The notes under the pieces: generated by a model
What the model saw: only the letters and a program-made list of their open reading frames with translations
The model's database searches: none
Told to the model about the DNA's origin: nothing
Source: Flemingiibacterium sp045644145
GTDB taxonomy: Bacteria > Bacillota > Clostridia > Oscillospirales > CAG-272
Assembly: GCA_045644145.1 (NCBI GenBank)
Contig: JAZRGK010000080.1
Span: forward strand, 1 to 64,000
Direction: 5' to 3'
Length of the DNA: 64,000 nt
Made by a program: the position numbers and the translations under genes
In this document: positions 1 through 7,469 of the stretch, piece after piece
Layout of the letters: the number at the start of each line of letters is the position of its first letter
Position numbering within the stretch: the first letter of the stretch is position 1

Positions 1-23
1 TGCGGCGAGTTCTATGCACAAGT

Positions 24-155
24 GCGTGATACTGCTTTCAGCAGTGGTATGCGCTTCGCGCGTTAGAAGTGACAAGGCGAATATAATATCACTGTGAAAC
101 AATATCACTTTTGCGTAGCAAAAATATCACGCTGAGCGTAAGCGAAGCATATCAC
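24..155. repeat. ATATCAC/hairpin repeat array
   Basis: The heptamer ATATCAC occurs at 86-92, 102-108, 124-130 and 149-155. The stretches between copies each fold on themselves: TGT-GAA-ACA (93-101), TTTTGC-GTA-GCAAAA (109-123) and 131-148, which pairs GCT/AGC and GC/GC around a GTAA tetraloop with a tandem G-A mismatch. To the left, opposite-strand-like heptamers GTGATAC (26-32) and GTGGTAT (44-50) flank TGC-TTTCA-GCA and GCGC-TTC-GCGC in the same way. The array ends just before the promoter of the four-helix-bundle gene, so it would not be in that mRNA. Function unknown; it may extend left of the window. Confidence 0.75.
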
Positions 156-163
156 TCAAACTC

Positions 164-192
164 TTTACATCTTGCAACTTTTATGTTATACT
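164..192 (+). promoter_or_regulatory. Sigma-A promoter of the four-helix-bundle gene
   Basis: TTTACA (164-169) and TATACT (187-192) are separated by exactly 17 bases. Transcription would begin near 199, giving a leader of only about a dozen bases. Confidence 0.6.
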
Positions 193-211
193 ATTCTTAG
201 AGGTGATAACA

Positions 212-574
212 GTGGCGGAAAGTGTTCTAAGAGATAAATCCAAAGAGTTTGCAAAGCAGGTTGTTTTTCTTTGCCGTGATATAAAGTCGAATATGAAAGA
301 GGCAGTTTTGACCAATCAACTTTTGCGCTCAGGTACAAGCATCGGCGCAAATATTCACGAAGCACAATATGCGCAAGGAACAAACGATTTCATATCCAAA
401 TTGGAGATTGCGCAAAAAGAGTGCTACGAAACGGAATATTGGATGGAATTGCTTTTTGAAACGGGCTATATTCCCGAAACTGTTTACAAGCCTCTGCAAA
501 ATCAATGCGGACAAATTCGCAGAATGTTAATATCATCACTTAATACAACCAAAGCTAATCAAAGTATGTGCTGA
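212..574 (+). CDS. Four-helix-bundle protein (S23/Avd-like)
   Basis: A protein of about 120 residues with the layout of the 23S rRNA intervening-sequence / four-helix-bundle family: an N-terminal helix with KSKEFAKQVV, a central RSGTSIGANIHEA motif, then two amphipathic helices rich in E, K and Q. Related proteins include products of ORFs inside 23S rRNA intervening sequences and Avd of diversity-generating retroelements; most chromosomal copies have no known role. There is no 23S gene or reverse transcriptase here, so it is an orphan copy. I chose GTG at 212 because AGAGGTGAT (199-207) lies at good spacing; an in-frame GTG at 203 would overlap that ribosome site. The ATATCAC array lies directly upstream. 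Family assignment is firm, function is not known. Confidence 0.85.
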   Translation: MAESVLRDKSKEFAKQVVFLCRDIKSNMKEAVLTNQLLRSGTSIGANIHEAQYAQGTNDFISKLEIAQKECYETEYWMELLFETGYIPETVYKPLQNQCGQIRRMLISSLNTTKANQSMC

Positions 575-604
575 TAATACGATGTACTTCAGAGGAGGAA
601 TTGG

Positions 605-1957
605 ATGTTTACAAACGAATTTATTTCAATTTGCAAAGATTTCGCTCAAAAAAGAAACTATATTTTAAGCGAAGAACTTGAAGATACTAAAAAAATTTGC
701 AAATACAAAATAGAATTTTACAGTTTTATTTTAGAATTTAGATATGTCAAAAAAGAGTCTGCGTTTTTCAAATCCAGTTCGCTCTATTGTGTAGTCTACT
801 TTAGAAAAAATAGTGTTGTATACTACCATTTAACCGATATAATTCCTTTTTTGGATCATAGAACATTCAAGTCTTGCTATTTTTGGAACATAGAAAGTCC
901 TGAAAGATTAAACTGTTGTTTTGAAAGTCTTATGACGATACTTGACAGTATCACTTCGCAAATCCAATCCTTTTTAATTGATGACTCACTTCTGTTGAAA
1001 AATCTTTTTAACAGTTATAAAATGATATACAACCTCAAAGAGAATGATATAGATTTCAATAAAATCGAGGATGATAAGGATTATAATCACTCTTATTTTT
1101 TATATTTGCAAAATATGCGAGATGGGTATATTTTTTCAAGATACTGTAATTTTGCACCTTACGCACTATTGCTTAAAAACAAGGTTGACAAAGCTTTAAA
1201 AAAGTATGAAAAACTTAATAAGAAAGACAAACTCTTTGAATATGAAAAACATTTGATTGACCATATCCGCAACTCTGAACCTTGCGAATTTCACGCATTT
1301 GATTCCACCTGCGACACTTCCATTTCAGAAAAGCTTATGGCACCGCTGTCAGGATTAAAAGCATTTGCAGCAGTTTTTTGCATCTCTTCAATTTTCTTTT
1401 GTGGATTTTCTGCTACTTACAATTTGATTGTCTCTATTAATGCGCTGCTTGTGTTGTCTGCACCGTGGTATACGGGTTTTATCTGCGCAGGGCTGTGTTC
1501 AGTTTTTGGTGCGATCGCTTTCATTTCATATATGCCAAACAGGCATCTTACCAAGAAAGAACGAAAAGCTTTTTCAAATATATTGATTTCAAAAGGTGTC
1601 AAAAAATTCTCATTTGTGACTTTTGTGCTCTCTGTTTTGGTATCAATGTTTTTTGCTGTGATGATAATGTTTTCAAACGTTAGGTTTTATGATTATGGTG
1701 TTAAATTTGATAAACAGTCTTATGATTACAATCAAATAGACAGTGTTTATCACATCGATGCAAGATATAATGTTTACGGAGATAGAATAGAACGTGCGTC
1801 TTATGTGATTTTATTTAATGATAAAACATCTCTTGATTTAGATGGTTATACCTCGGTTGAATTTACAAAAAAAGAGGTATTGCCTTTATTAGAAAGTAAG
1901 GGCTTTGATGTTAAAAATGCTGATTCCGAAAGAGAATTGCCTTGGTATTCGGAATAG
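605..1957 (+). CDS. Orphan membrane protein, AT-rich
   Basis: I do not recognise this 450-residue protein. Residues 1 to about 245 look soluble and rich in Lys, Tyr and Phe. Hydrophobic segments follow at roughly 249-272, 276-308 (possibly two) and 328-352, and a C-terminal soluble tail of about 95 residues with a predicted beta character ends the protein (YDYGVKFDKQSYDY onward). It therefore looks like an integral membrane protein with large soluble domains at both ends. GGAGG at 594-598 supports the ATG. Base composition is visibly much more AT-rich than the housekeeping genes from 5 kb onward, which suggests horizontal acquisition. It follows the four-helix-bundle gene by 30 bases and may be cotranscribed with it. 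Confidence 0.7.
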   Translation: MFTNEFISICKDFAQKRNYILSEELEDTKKICKYKIEFYSFILEFRYVKKESAFFKSSSLYCVVYFRKNSVVYYHLTDIIPFLDHRTFKSCYFWNIESPERLNCCFESLMTILDSITSQIQSFLIDDSLLLKNLFNSYKMIYNLKENDIDFNKIEDDKDYNHSYFLYLQNMRDGYIFSRYCNFAPYALLLKNKVDKALKKYEKLNKKDKLFEYEKHLIDHIRNSEPCEFHAFDSTCDTSISEKLMAPLSGLKAFAAVFCISSIFFCGFSATYNLIVSINALLVLSAPWYTGFICAGLCSVFGAIAFISYMPNRHLTKKERKAFSNILISKGVKKFSFVTFVLSVLVSMFFAVMIMFSNVRFYDYGVKFDKQSYDYNQIDSVYHIDARYNVYGDRIERASYVILFNDKTSLDLDGYTSVEFTKKEVLPLLESKGFDVKNADSERELPWYSE

Positions 1958-2250
1958 TATTAACAGTTGCTTTTTGAATCCGTTATGAACACCCGCACCA
2001 AATACATAAGGAGAGGGCGCAGCCTGCTTCGGGTTTGTTCATGCAAATATCGGTTGAGAAACGAAACCAAGAACGCGAAGCGTTCTTATGGCGATGAAGC
2101 GGAGCGGAATCGTGTGCTCCGCGCCATGAAATGGCTACAAAAAGATATAGCCTCAGAAAAACTCTGATTTTTATCAGATTTTTCTGCTTTTATAGGTAAA
2201 ACTTTATGGAAACAAAGATATGAAATAATAAGCCATAAGGTGGTGATACA
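1958..2250. repeat. Repeat-rich gap with stacked hairpins
   Basis: This 290-base gap has no convincing gene. It holds a 22-base sequence at 2015-2036 that recurs at 3065-3086, then three hairpins: AAGAACGC-GAA-GCGTTCTT at about 2070-2088, a nested ATGGC...GCCAT / GCGGAGC...GCTCCGC structure at about 2088-2126, and a palindrome with CTGAT-TTTT-ATCAG at its centre at about 2155-2188. The last could act as a terminator in both directions. A ribosome site, AAGGTGGTGAT, precedes the next gene at 2251. Confidence 0.55.
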
Positions 2251-2988
2251 ATGAATTTTGAAACGACCTCAATGCTGCTAGATGCAATAAAACCCTATGT
2301 TAAAAATGTCACTGTTGAGATTGCTACCGAAAACAAAGATTGGCGTGGCCGCAACTATAAGTCCGACTTTGTAAATGTGGATGCGGAAAATCACGTTGGA
2401 TTTGAAGTTTTTGAAAATGAAATTATTGTGTTCTATTTTACAGACCACTCTCATTTCGAGGATTATTTCTCAGAACTTCAAAACGGAGAAGATAATTATA
2501 TTGAACTAGCCAAATCATTTTTAAAAGAATTGTTTGAATATAAGATTCGACACATCGAATATTACAAGGGAAAAACACTGTCTTCTGAAAAATATTTTTT
2601 AATGTATAACGATGGCAGAGATGATGAACGTATAGGAAACGCTTGGTATGGTCTTTCGAAATTCATCAACCCTTTTGGCAAAAAATCCATGCATTCTACA
2701 ACATGGCAGTTTGATAAATCCAAGGGGATATTCACTACACGACAACCCAAAAGAGTGGATTCAAATGCTATTGAGGTAATTGATATTAGTGATGACTGCT
2801 ATATCGAAATTTTCAGTGATCACAACGTATATACCTATGCCATTACGGAAATGGATTTTGATGATTATTTGGGTATGTACTATTGGGTGCCTGCTATAAA
2901 TATTTGGCCGACGGGGCTGTATGATACCAAAGAAAAGGCAATTGACGCCGCAAGGGAAACATTGGAATGTCGTGCTAGACTGAAATAG
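2251..2988 (+). CDS. Orphan soluble protein, AT-rich
   Basis: A 245-residue protein with no signal peptide or membrane segment, acidic and rich in aromatic residues. I do not recognise a family. The sequence reads as alternating short beta strands and helices (for example YIEIFSDHNVYTYAITEMDF near residue 190) and ends in a helix with EKAIDAARETLECRARLK. Such single-domain acidic proteins sometimes act as immunity or SMI1-like partners in toxin systems, but nothing here proves that and no toxin gene lies next to it. The start is supported by AAGGTGGTGAT just upstream. The gene is AT-rich like its left neighbour and lies between two copies of a 22-base repeat. Confidence 0.65.
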   Translation: MNFETTSMLLDAIKPYVKNVTVEIATENKDWRGRNYKSDFVNVDAENHVGFEVFENEIIVFYFTDHSHFEDYFSELQNGEDNYIELAKSFLKELFEYKIRHIEYYKGKTLSSEKYFLMYNDGRDDERIGNAWYGLSKFINPFGKKSMHSTTWQFDKSKGIFTTRQPKRVDSNAIEVIDISDDCYIEIFSDHNVYTYAITEMDFDDYLGMYYWVPAINIWPTGLYDTKEKAIDAARETLECRARLK

Positions 2989-3056
2989 CTGTGTGAGAGT
3001 TCAAAGTCATGCGCAAAACTGCTCGAAATATCTTTTTTAAGTCCATCCACAACAAC

Positions 3057-3086
3057 CCCGAAGTGGGCGCAGCCTGCTTCGGGTTT
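3057..3086 (+). repeat. Second copy of repeat, with hairpin
   Basis: Bases 3065-3086 are identical to 2015-2036. Here they sit in a hairpin made by CCCGAAG (3057-3063) and CTTCGGG (3077-3083) followed by TTT, so it may terminate the preceding gene. Similarity between the two copies continues more weakly for about 20 bases to the right. Confidence 0.6.
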
Positions 3087-3186
3087 CCCTATAAATACAG
3101 GTTGTTTTTCGCCGCTTTTCGCTTTCCCTTCTCGGATGGCATTGAGCATATATCCTGCGTTTGATCCTTGGCAGCGGTGAATTGTC

Positions 3187-3215
3187 TTGACACAGAGATG
3201 CGACAGGTGTATAAT
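3187..3215 (+). promoter_or_regulatory. Consensus sigma-A promoter of the IMPase gene
   Basis: TTGACA (3187-3192), a 17-base spacer and TATAAT (3210-3215) form a perfect consensus. It lies inside the longest open frame, which shows that the frame's upstream part is not translated. Confidence 0.85.
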
Positions 3216-3251
3216 GATGAGGTAAGATCTAAAAGCAAGGAGCACCCGAAA

Positions 3252-4016
3252 TTGAACATTGAACGATTAACGGAGATAGTCAAGGAAACCGACAGAAAAT
3301 TTTTTGATAACGGACTTCGCTCGGATGTCAGAGAAAAGGGCGATTCAGATTATGTAACACAAGCTGATATAGCCATATCCGATTATCTTCGCGGCAGACT
3401 TGCGGAGGAATATCCGAATGTGGGCTTTATTTCCGAGGAAGCTGATACGGATATGAGTGAGAATGTGGACTGTTTTATACTTGACCCCATTGACGGCACC
3501 ACCAATTTTATGCATGGGCTTCCATGGTGTGCTGTGTCGCTTGCGTACTGCTTGGGCGGCGAGGTGACAGCCGGGGTGATATATGTGCCTTACACCGGAG
3601 AGATCTTTTGTGCCGAGAAAGGCAAGGGCGCATATCTTAACGGGGTGCGGATATATTGCAGTAAAAATCAACACCTTAGTGACTGCGCAGGATTTTATGA
3701 ATTCAACGCGTACTTTAAAAATGAGTGCTCTGCTGTGATGGAATATGCCCAGAGAATGTATAAGAGCTGTCAGGGACTTCGATGCCTTGGCTCTGCGGCG
3801 GTGGAGCTTGCTTATGTGGCGTGCGGCAGAGCGGATGTGTTTTTGGGTACTTATCTTAAGCCATGGGATTATGCCGCGGCAGTAATAATACTGAAGGAAG
3901 CCGGCGGCAGACTTGACAGAGTGGACGGCGAATTATCGTTATCACAACTTAACGTAAATATAGCGGCGGCGAATTCTGCGGTATTTGACGAGTTTGTGCG
4001 GCTCATAAAAAACTAA
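3252..4016 (+). CDS. Inositol monophosphatase family protein
   Basis: This is a Mg2+-dependent phosphatase of the FIG/IMPase superfamily, of about 254 residues. The metal-binding motifs are present: EEAD (about residue 64), DPIDGTTNFMHGLP (about 78-91) and the C-terminal PWDYAAAVIILKEAGG. Members remove phosphate from inositol phosphates, 3'-phosphoadenosine phosphates or sugar phosphates; the substrate cannot be told from sequence. The open frame runs back to 3168, but a consensus promoter sits at 3187-3215 and AAGGAG (3237-3242) is well placed for TTG at 3252, so I use that start. A strong terminator follows at once, so the gene is probably monocistronic. Confidence 0.88.
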   Translation: MNIERLTEIVKETDRKFFDNGLRSDVREKGDSDYVTQADIAISDYLRGRLAEEYPNVGFISEEADTDMSENVDCFILDPIDGTTNFMHGLPWCAVSLAYCLGGEVTAGVIYVPYTGEIFCAEKGKGAYLNGVRIYCSKNQHLSDCAGFYEFNAYFKNECSAVMEYAQRMYKSCQGLRCLGSAAVELAYVACGRADVFLGTYLKPWDYAAAVIILKEAGGRLDRVDGELSLSQLNVNIAAANSAVFDEFVRLIKN

Positions 4017-4028
4017 AGCGCAACATGT

Positions 4029-4080
4029 ACCCGATGTATGCAGGCAACAGTAATTTTGCCTGTGGATCGGGTGCTTTTTT
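4029..4080 (+). terminator. Terminator of the IMPase gene
   Basis: ACCCGAT (4029-4035) pairs with ATCGGGT (4066-4072), with an inner GCAGGCA/TGCCTGT stem, followed by six Ts. Confidence 0.8.
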
Positions 4081-4100
4081 GCAGTTACCAGCAATTGCAT

Positions 4101-4129
4101 TTGAAATATGATTCGGGTTATGTTATAAT
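4101..4129 (+). promoter_or_regulatory. Sigma-A promoter of the LysM-CAP gene
   Basis: TTGAAA (4101-4106), a 17-base spacer and TATAAT (4124-4129) lie 80 bases before the start codon. Confidence 0.65.
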
Positions 4130-4208
4130 ATTGGTGATGATGACGAAAAAACGCTGCACCGAGATCTTGGAGTTGTCATCAATACACAACGATCGGAGGT
4201 ATCAACAT

Positions 4209-4817
4209 ATGAAGAAGTTATTATCACTTGCGGTGAGTACCGTACTGCTTGCCGCGGTGCTTGCAACGGCCACATCTGCCGCAGTTACTCATAAGGTGGT
4301 GTCGGGAGACACCATGTGGAAGCTGGCGGTAAAATATGAGGTGGGGCTTGATGAAATAAGAAGCGCCAATCCCCAGATTACCAATGCCAATCTGATATAT
4401 CCGGGACAAATGCTGAATATTCCCACACCTGATGCCACTACATCGAGCTATGAGAGCGAAGTTGTGCGTCTTGTAAATCTGGAGCGTGGCAAAAACGGTC
4501 TGAAACCGCTGACTGCTGATTGGCAGCTTTCCCGTGTGGCAAGGTATAAGTCCCAAGATATGCGGGATAACAGATATTTTTCGCATACGAGTCCTGTGTA
4601 CGGGTCGCCGTTTCAGATGATAAAGAATTTCGGCATATCCTACAGAAGTGCAGGGGAAAATATTGCTATGGGGCAGGCGACGCCACAGGCAGTGGTGAAT
4701 GCTTGGATGAACTCCTCGGGACACCGTGCTAACATTTTAAATTCGTCTTATACCCATATAGGTGTGGGATATGTAGCCGATGGCAGATACTGGACTCAGA
4801 TGTTTATTTCCAAATAA
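4209..4817 (+). CDS. Secreted LysM + CAP/SCP domain protein (YkwD-like)
   Basis: A 202-residue exported protein. The N-terminal signal peptide MKKLLSLAVSTVLLAAVLATA is followed by one LysM repeat (about residues 27-73; VVSGDTMWKLAVKYEVGLDEI...NLIYPGQMLNIP), which binds peptidoglycan. A CAP/SCP domain then runs to the C-terminus, with VVRLVNLERGKNGLKPL, YFSHTSPVYGSPFQMI, AGENIAMG and AWMNSSGHRANILN. This combination is common in spore formers (YkwD, SafA-like partners); the biochemical activity of bacterial CAP domains is not settled. CGGAGG (4194-4199) supports the ATG. An upstream in-frame extension is rejected because it would hide the signal peptide and overlap the promoter. Confidence 0.9.
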   Translation: MKKLLSLAVSTVLLAAVLATATSAAVTHKVVSGDTMWKLAVKYEVGLDEIRSANPQITNANLIYPGQMLNIPTPDATTSSYESEVVRLVNLERGKNGLKPLTADWQLSRVARYKSQDMRDNRYFSHTSPVYGSPFQMIKNFGISYRSAGENIAMGQATPQAVVNAWMNSSGHRANILNSSYTHIGVGYVADGRYWTQMFISK

Positions 4818-4833
4818 TTGTTTGGAAATGCAA

Positions 4834-4872
4834 GTCGCTCCTGCTAAAATTGCAGGAGCGGCTTTATATTTT
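4834..4872 (+). terminator. Terminator of the LysM-CAP gene
   Basis: CGCTCCTGC (4836-4844) pairs with GCAGGAGCG (4852-4860), followed by a T-rich stretch. Confidence 0.75.
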
Positions 4873-5004
4873 CACGGCGGTGGAGTTCTTTGGCATGTGT
4901 GAGCGGAAGTTAGCGGCAAATTCACGCTATAGCCGTATTACTCACAAAATATACAATAATATGCAAAAAGATTATGTCAAAATCAACAAAATATCAAAAA
5001 GCTG

Positions 5005-5194
5005 TTGCAAAGACTGAAAAAATATGCTATACTGTATGAGTAATATCTATGCTTTGTAACATGTTAAAGCTGGAATGTTAACAAAATGACGCTAAATAGT
5101 TAAAAAATGTGCTGTTTTGCGGCTCTTATTTTGGTTGTATCCCGTAATGATACGGGTTGCAATAAATTAAATTTATTTTTTATGGAGGAAGACC
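5005..5194 (+). promoter_or_regulatory. Promoter and long leader of the oligopeptide transporter operon
   Basis: TTGCAA (5005-5010), a 17-base spacer and TATACT (5028-5033) form a sigma-A promoter, leaving an untranslated leader of about 155 bases. The leader contains the hairpin CCCGTA-ATGA-TACGGG near 5151-5166 and a strong ribosome site, TGGAGGAAG, just before 5195. The leader shows no recognisable riboswitch. The bases from 4873 to 5004 are AT-rich and hold nothing I can name. Confidence 0.65.
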
Positions 5195-7384
5195 ATGAAG
5201 AAATTTCTTGCACTGTTACTTGCAGCGGGCATGATGTTCTCTGTGGTAGCTTGCGGTGACAACAATGTTTCCGACGACACCACCAATACAGGTGACGCGG
5301 CAAACACTGATACTACTGCTCCTACTGTGGTTGAATACGTTGATCCCTATGCAGACATCGAAGACTACGATGCACTCTCCGCGGCTATCTACGCTGACGT
5401 TCTCGGTGCTTTCGATGAGGCTTACACCGCAGCTAAGGCTGCAACCAACGTTTCCGAAAAGTATGCGCTTATGGCAATTGCCGAGGCTAAGCTTATGGAA
5501 GATGCGCTTATGCTCCCCCTCTCCACCAGAGGCGGTAACTACGCTATCTCCAGAGTTGCTCCTTATACTGTAAGCTCCGTACTTTGGGGTAATGACAGCG
5601 ACAGATTCCATGATGCTGTAGTTGTTACCGAGCCTATCACCGGTGCACACCGCGATGAGATGAAGGCTAAGTGGGCTGAGCTTAAGGGCACAGGCGAATA
5701 CGAGGCTTGGGCTAAGCAGTTCCTTACCGACAACGGCTACACCATTAAGGATACATATGCACTTACATACAACAGCGATCCCCAGACTTGGGATGCTGTT
5801 GCAACCTCCAGAGCGGCTGACTCTGAGGCTATTGTAAACACTTACGACGGTCTTTACGAGTACGACATCGAGAACGTACTTAAGCCCGCTCTTGCTGAAA
5901 GCTACACCGTTTCCGAGGACGGTCTTACCTACACCTTTAAGATCAAGTCCGGTCTTAAGTGGGTTGACTCTCAGGGCCGTGAGATCGCTGATATCAAGGC
6001 TGACGACTTCGTTGCTGGTATGCAGCACATGATGGACGCTGCAGGCGGTCTTGAGTACCTCGTTGAGGGTGTTATTGTTAACGCTTCCGAGTACATCGGC
6101 GGCGAGGTTGACTTCTCCGAGGTTGGTGTTAAGGCTATCGACGACACCACTCTCGTTTACACTCTTGTTAAGCCTACCTCTTACTTCATGACCATGCTCG
6201 GTTACAATGTATTCGCTCCTATGTGCCGTGAGTACTATGTATCCATGGGCGGTCAGTTCGGCGCAGATTTCGATTCTTCCGCTGAATCCTACACCTACGG
6301 TAAGACTCCCGATACTATCGCATACTGCGGTCCTTACCTCGTAAGCAACGCAACTGCAGAGAACACCATCGTGTTCACTGCTAACCCCACTTACTGGGAT
6401 GCTGACGGAATCAACGTAAAGACCATCACTTGGCTCTTCAACGACAGCTCCGAGGCTACTAAGGCATACAATGACATGGTAGCAGGCACCATCGACGGCA
6501 GCGGTCTTAATGCAGCTTCTCTTGAGCTTGCAAAGGCTGACGGCAACTTTGAAAAGTTCGGTTACGTTTCCTCTACCGACGCTACCTCTTACATGGCGTT
6601 CTATAATGTAAACCGTGCTCAGATGACCAATGTTAACGACCCTGCTAAGGGCGTTTCCGTAAAGACAGAGGAAGATGTTCTCCGTTCCAACGCAGCTCTC
6701 CGCAACGTACACTTCCGCCGTGCGCTTTCCTTCGCGCTTGACAGAGGTGCATACAACGCTCAGACTGTAGGTGAGGATCTCAAGCTTACCTCTCTCAGAA
6801 ACTGCTACACTCCCGGTACCTTCGTAACTCTCGAAGAGGAAGTTACCGTTTCCATCAACGGCACCGACAAGACCTACCCTGCAGGCACCTTCTACGGTCA
6901 GATCATGCAGGATCAGATCGACGCTGACGGCGTTAAGATCACTGTTTGGGATCCTACTGCTGACGGCGGCATCGGTTCCTCCGACGGTTTCGACGGCTGG
7001 TACAATGTTGAGAACGCTGTAGCTGAGATGGCAACTGCTATCGAAGAACTTGCAGCTATCGGCATCGAGATTTCCGCTGAAAATCCCATCTACATCGACC
7101 TTCCTTACTACTCCGGTTCCGAGGTATATGCCAACCGCGCTCAGGCGTACAAGCAGTGCCTTGACACCGCTTTTGAAGGCAAGGTTGTTATGAATCTCGT
7201 AACCTGCGAGACCGCTCAGGAGTGGTACTATGCAGGCTACTACACCGATTTCGGTTCTGAGGCTAACTACGACATTTACGACGTATCCGGTTGGGGTCCT
7301 GACTACGGTGATCCTTCCACCTACCTCGATACCTTCCTTGCAGACTATGCAGGCTACATGGTAAAGTGCATCGGTATTTATTAA
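5195..7384 (+). CDS. oppA: Peptide ABC transporter substrate-binding lipoprotein
   Basis: A 729-residue lipoprotein of solute-binding family 5 that captures peptides outside the membrane and hands them to the permease encoded downstream. The signal peptide ends in a lipobox (VVAC, Cys20). The usual mature N-terminus of the family (YNSDPQTWD...YDGLYEYD) appears only at about residues 190-224. The protein stops 33 residues after VSGWGPDYGD begins, where normal members continue for roughly another hundred residues. The missing type of segment seems to lie at residues 48-145 instead (YDALSAAIYADVL...AIAEAKLMEDALMLPL). This reads as a circular permutation of the fold. Codon use is strongly biased (GCT, GAC, AAG), as in highly expressed genes. 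The role is well supported; the peptide specificity is unknown. Confidence 0.9.
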   Translation: MKKFLALLLAAGMMFSVVACGDNNVSDDTTNTGDAANTDTTAPTVVEYVDPYADIEDYDALSAAIYADVLGAFDEAYTAAKAATNVSEKYALMAIAEAKLMEDALMLPLSTRGGNYAISRVAPYTVSSVLWGNDSDRFHDAVVVTEPITGAHRDEMKAKWAELKGTGEYEAWAKQFLTDNGYTIKDTYALTYNSDPQTWDAVATSRAADSEAIVNTYDGLYEYDIENVLKPALAESYTVSEDGLTYTFKIKSGLKWVDSQGREIADIKADDFVAGMQHMMDAAGGLEYLVEGVIVNASEYIGGEVDFSEVGVKAIDDTTLVYTLVKPTSYFMTMLGYNVFAPMCREYYVSMGGQFGADFDSSAESYTYGKTPDTIAYCGPYLVSNATAENTIVFTANPTYWDADGINVKTITWLFNDSSEATKAYNDMVAGTIDGSGLNAASLELAKADGNFEKFGYVSSTDATSYMAFYNVNRAQMTNVNDPAKGVSVKTEEDVLRSNAALRNVHFRRALSFALDRGAYNAQTVGEDLKLTSLRNCYTPGTFVTLEEEVTVSINGTDKTYPAGTFYGQIMQDQIDADGVKITVWDPTADGGIGSSDGFDGWYNVENAVAEMATAIEELAAIGIEISAENPIYIDLPYYSGSEVYANRAQAYKQCLDTAFEGKVVMNLVTCETAQEWYYAGYYTDFGSEANYDIYDVSGWGPDYGDPSTYLDTFLADYAGYMVKCIGIY

Positions 7385-7417
7385 TATCGGATATATTTAC
7401 CTAAACTAACGACACTG

Positions 7418-7445
7418 TGGAGGATGGACCTCGGTTCATCCTCCA
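7418..7445 (+). promoter_or_regulatory. Hairpin between binding-protein and permease genes
   Basis: TGGAGGATG (7418-7426) pairs with CATCCTCCA (7437-7445), extended by GAC/GTT around a CTCG loop. No T-tract follows, so it is more likely an mRNA-stabilising or partial-termination hairpin that keeps the binding protein at higher level than the permeases. Confidence 0.5.
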
Positions 7446-7469
7446 TTGTGATAATAAAAGAGAGCTAAT

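Noticed and set aside
24..155. Possible CRISPR array
   Set aside because: Repeats are only 7 bases, intervals vary (16, 22, 25) and the spacers are palindromic rather than unique.
1967..2167. A 66-codon frame in the repeat-rich gap
   Set aside because: It reads through three hairpins and a dispersed repeat, has no ribosome site and an odd basic composition.
5055..5090. TTGTAACATGTTAA and ATGTTAACAAA near the opp promoter as a Rex operator
   Set aside because: Neither reads as a full TTGTTAA-N4-TTAACAA palindrome, so AT-rich coincidence is more likely.
5216..6712. A 498-codon minus-strand frame inside the peptide-binding protein gene
   Set aside because: Same effect of codon bias; the plus-strand gene has clear lipobox and family motifs.
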